DNA from: a virus | DNA length: 21,037 bases | IMG/VR virus record: IMGVR_UViG_3300032070_000031 | Coordinates: 1 to 21,037 of that record | Strand: one strand, 5' to 3' | Part shown: positions 20,767 to 21,037 of the stretch, piece after piece | Numbering within the stretch: the stretch's first letter is position 1 | Layout of the letters: every line of letters starts with the position of its first letter | Translations under genes and position numbers: made by a program | Notes under the pieces: model-generated | Told to the model about the DNA's origin: nothing | Database searches by the model: none | What the model saw: only the letters and a program-made list of their open reading frames with translations

Positions 20767-21037
20767 GTGCCATTATTTGGAAAAAAGGAGAAAACCGAAT
20801 TTAAAGGGCAGTACTTGGGCGGCCATCCGGCTTACCCGAAAAAGCGAGATGTAAAAATCAAAGTATGTGAGGCTTGCCTTGAAATTCCCGAGTTGAACCT
20901 GAATATTCGTTATGATAATATCAAGAAGATTGAGAACACAACGAAAGATAAGATGAGTGCTGGCCGGGTGTTACTGCTCGGCGTTGTTGGAGCTCTATGG
21001 AAAAAGGAGCAAATCTTGACAGTTCTGACAGTCCAGA
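20767..21037 (+). CDS. Small conserved-looking protein, PH-like start (runs off the right edge)
   Basis: GTG start with GGAGGTG six bases upstream, 15 bases after the regulator stop; 90 codons remain open to the window end. The product starts with PLFGKKEK and contains FKGQYLGGHPAYP, strand-like segments, one C-x2-C (VCEACLEI) and a hydrophobic patch (GRVLLLGVVGALW) followed by a basic residue and strands. The pattern suggests a PH-like beta domain. The function is unknown; it is co-transcribed with the regulator. Confidence 0.6.
   Translation, partial: MPLFGKKEKTEFKGQYLGGHPAYPKKRDVKIKVCEACLEIPELNLNIRYDNIKKIENTTKDKMSAGRVLLLGVVGALWKKEQILTVLTVQ

Noticed and set aside
1-21037. CRISPR array, tRNA gene, integrase or att site
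   Set aside because: I found no regularly spaced repeats, no cloverleaf-like segment, no tyrosine or serine recombinase motifs and no long terminal repeats; whether this is a free virus or a provirus cannot be told from the window.

Overview
The window looks like part of an archaeal tailed virus (class Caudoviricetes, siphovirus layout) or of a provirus derived from one. The tailed-virus call is firm: terminase, portal, prohead protease, HK97-type capsid protein, connector, tail-completion proteins, tail tube, tail chaperone and tape measure lie in the classical order, all read leftwards (minus strand). The archaeal call is an inference. It rests on AT-rich TATA-like boxes placed where archaeal promoters have them and no clear -35/-10 pairs, a HerA/DUF87-type ATPase, ribbon-helix-helix regulators with zinc-finger tails, many tiny zinc-finger proteins, and a surface protein with about 21 N-glycosylation sequons. 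Shine-Dalgarno sites are strong and TTG starts are frequent. No host lineage can be named safely. I see no integrase, att site, tRNA or CRISPR array.

Right end (20.2-21.0 kb): a control region. Two paralogous ribbon-helix-helix proteins are divergently transcribed from a 155-bp intergenic region with a TATA-like box for each direction; the rightward box sits in a palindrome. A small gene of unknown role follows rightwards and leaves the window.

Early block (14.2-20.2 kb, leftward): about 15 mostly tiny genes packed with start/stop overlaps of 1-4 bases (TTGA, ATGA, TGATG, TAATG) or slightly longer ones. It includes at least five Cys-rich mini-proteins, a protein combining a Myb/SANT-like helix bundle, an AT-hook-like segment and zinc knuckles, a HerA-like ATPase with an added coiled coil and winged helix, and a HTH protein whose middle third is written in a strongly strand-asymmetric sequence.

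Late block (1-14.1 kb, leftward): winged-helix regulator, promoter-like AT-rich gap, small protein, terminase small and large subunits, portal, a minimal MuF-type head protein, protease/scaffold fusion, capsid protein, a Cys protein, a membrane-anchored polysaccharide-deacetylase-like spike, a connector fused to a lectin-like domain, HK97 gp10-like protein, tail terminator, an unknown protein, tail tube, tail chaperone with a -1 frameshift extension, and tape measure (cut by the left edge). The block is interrupted by one rightward gene, a free-standing Vsr-like (probably homing) endonuclease, with its own palindromic promoter region.

Most notable: a lambda G/GT-type frameshift site that exposes an otherwise invisible 60-residue extension; the sequon-rich spike with a degenerate deacetylase core, whose C-terminal domain resembles the N-terminal domain of the next gene; the octamer AGGGCTCG present 8 times on one strand and not at all on the other; and a 310-bp tract with about 8% G.
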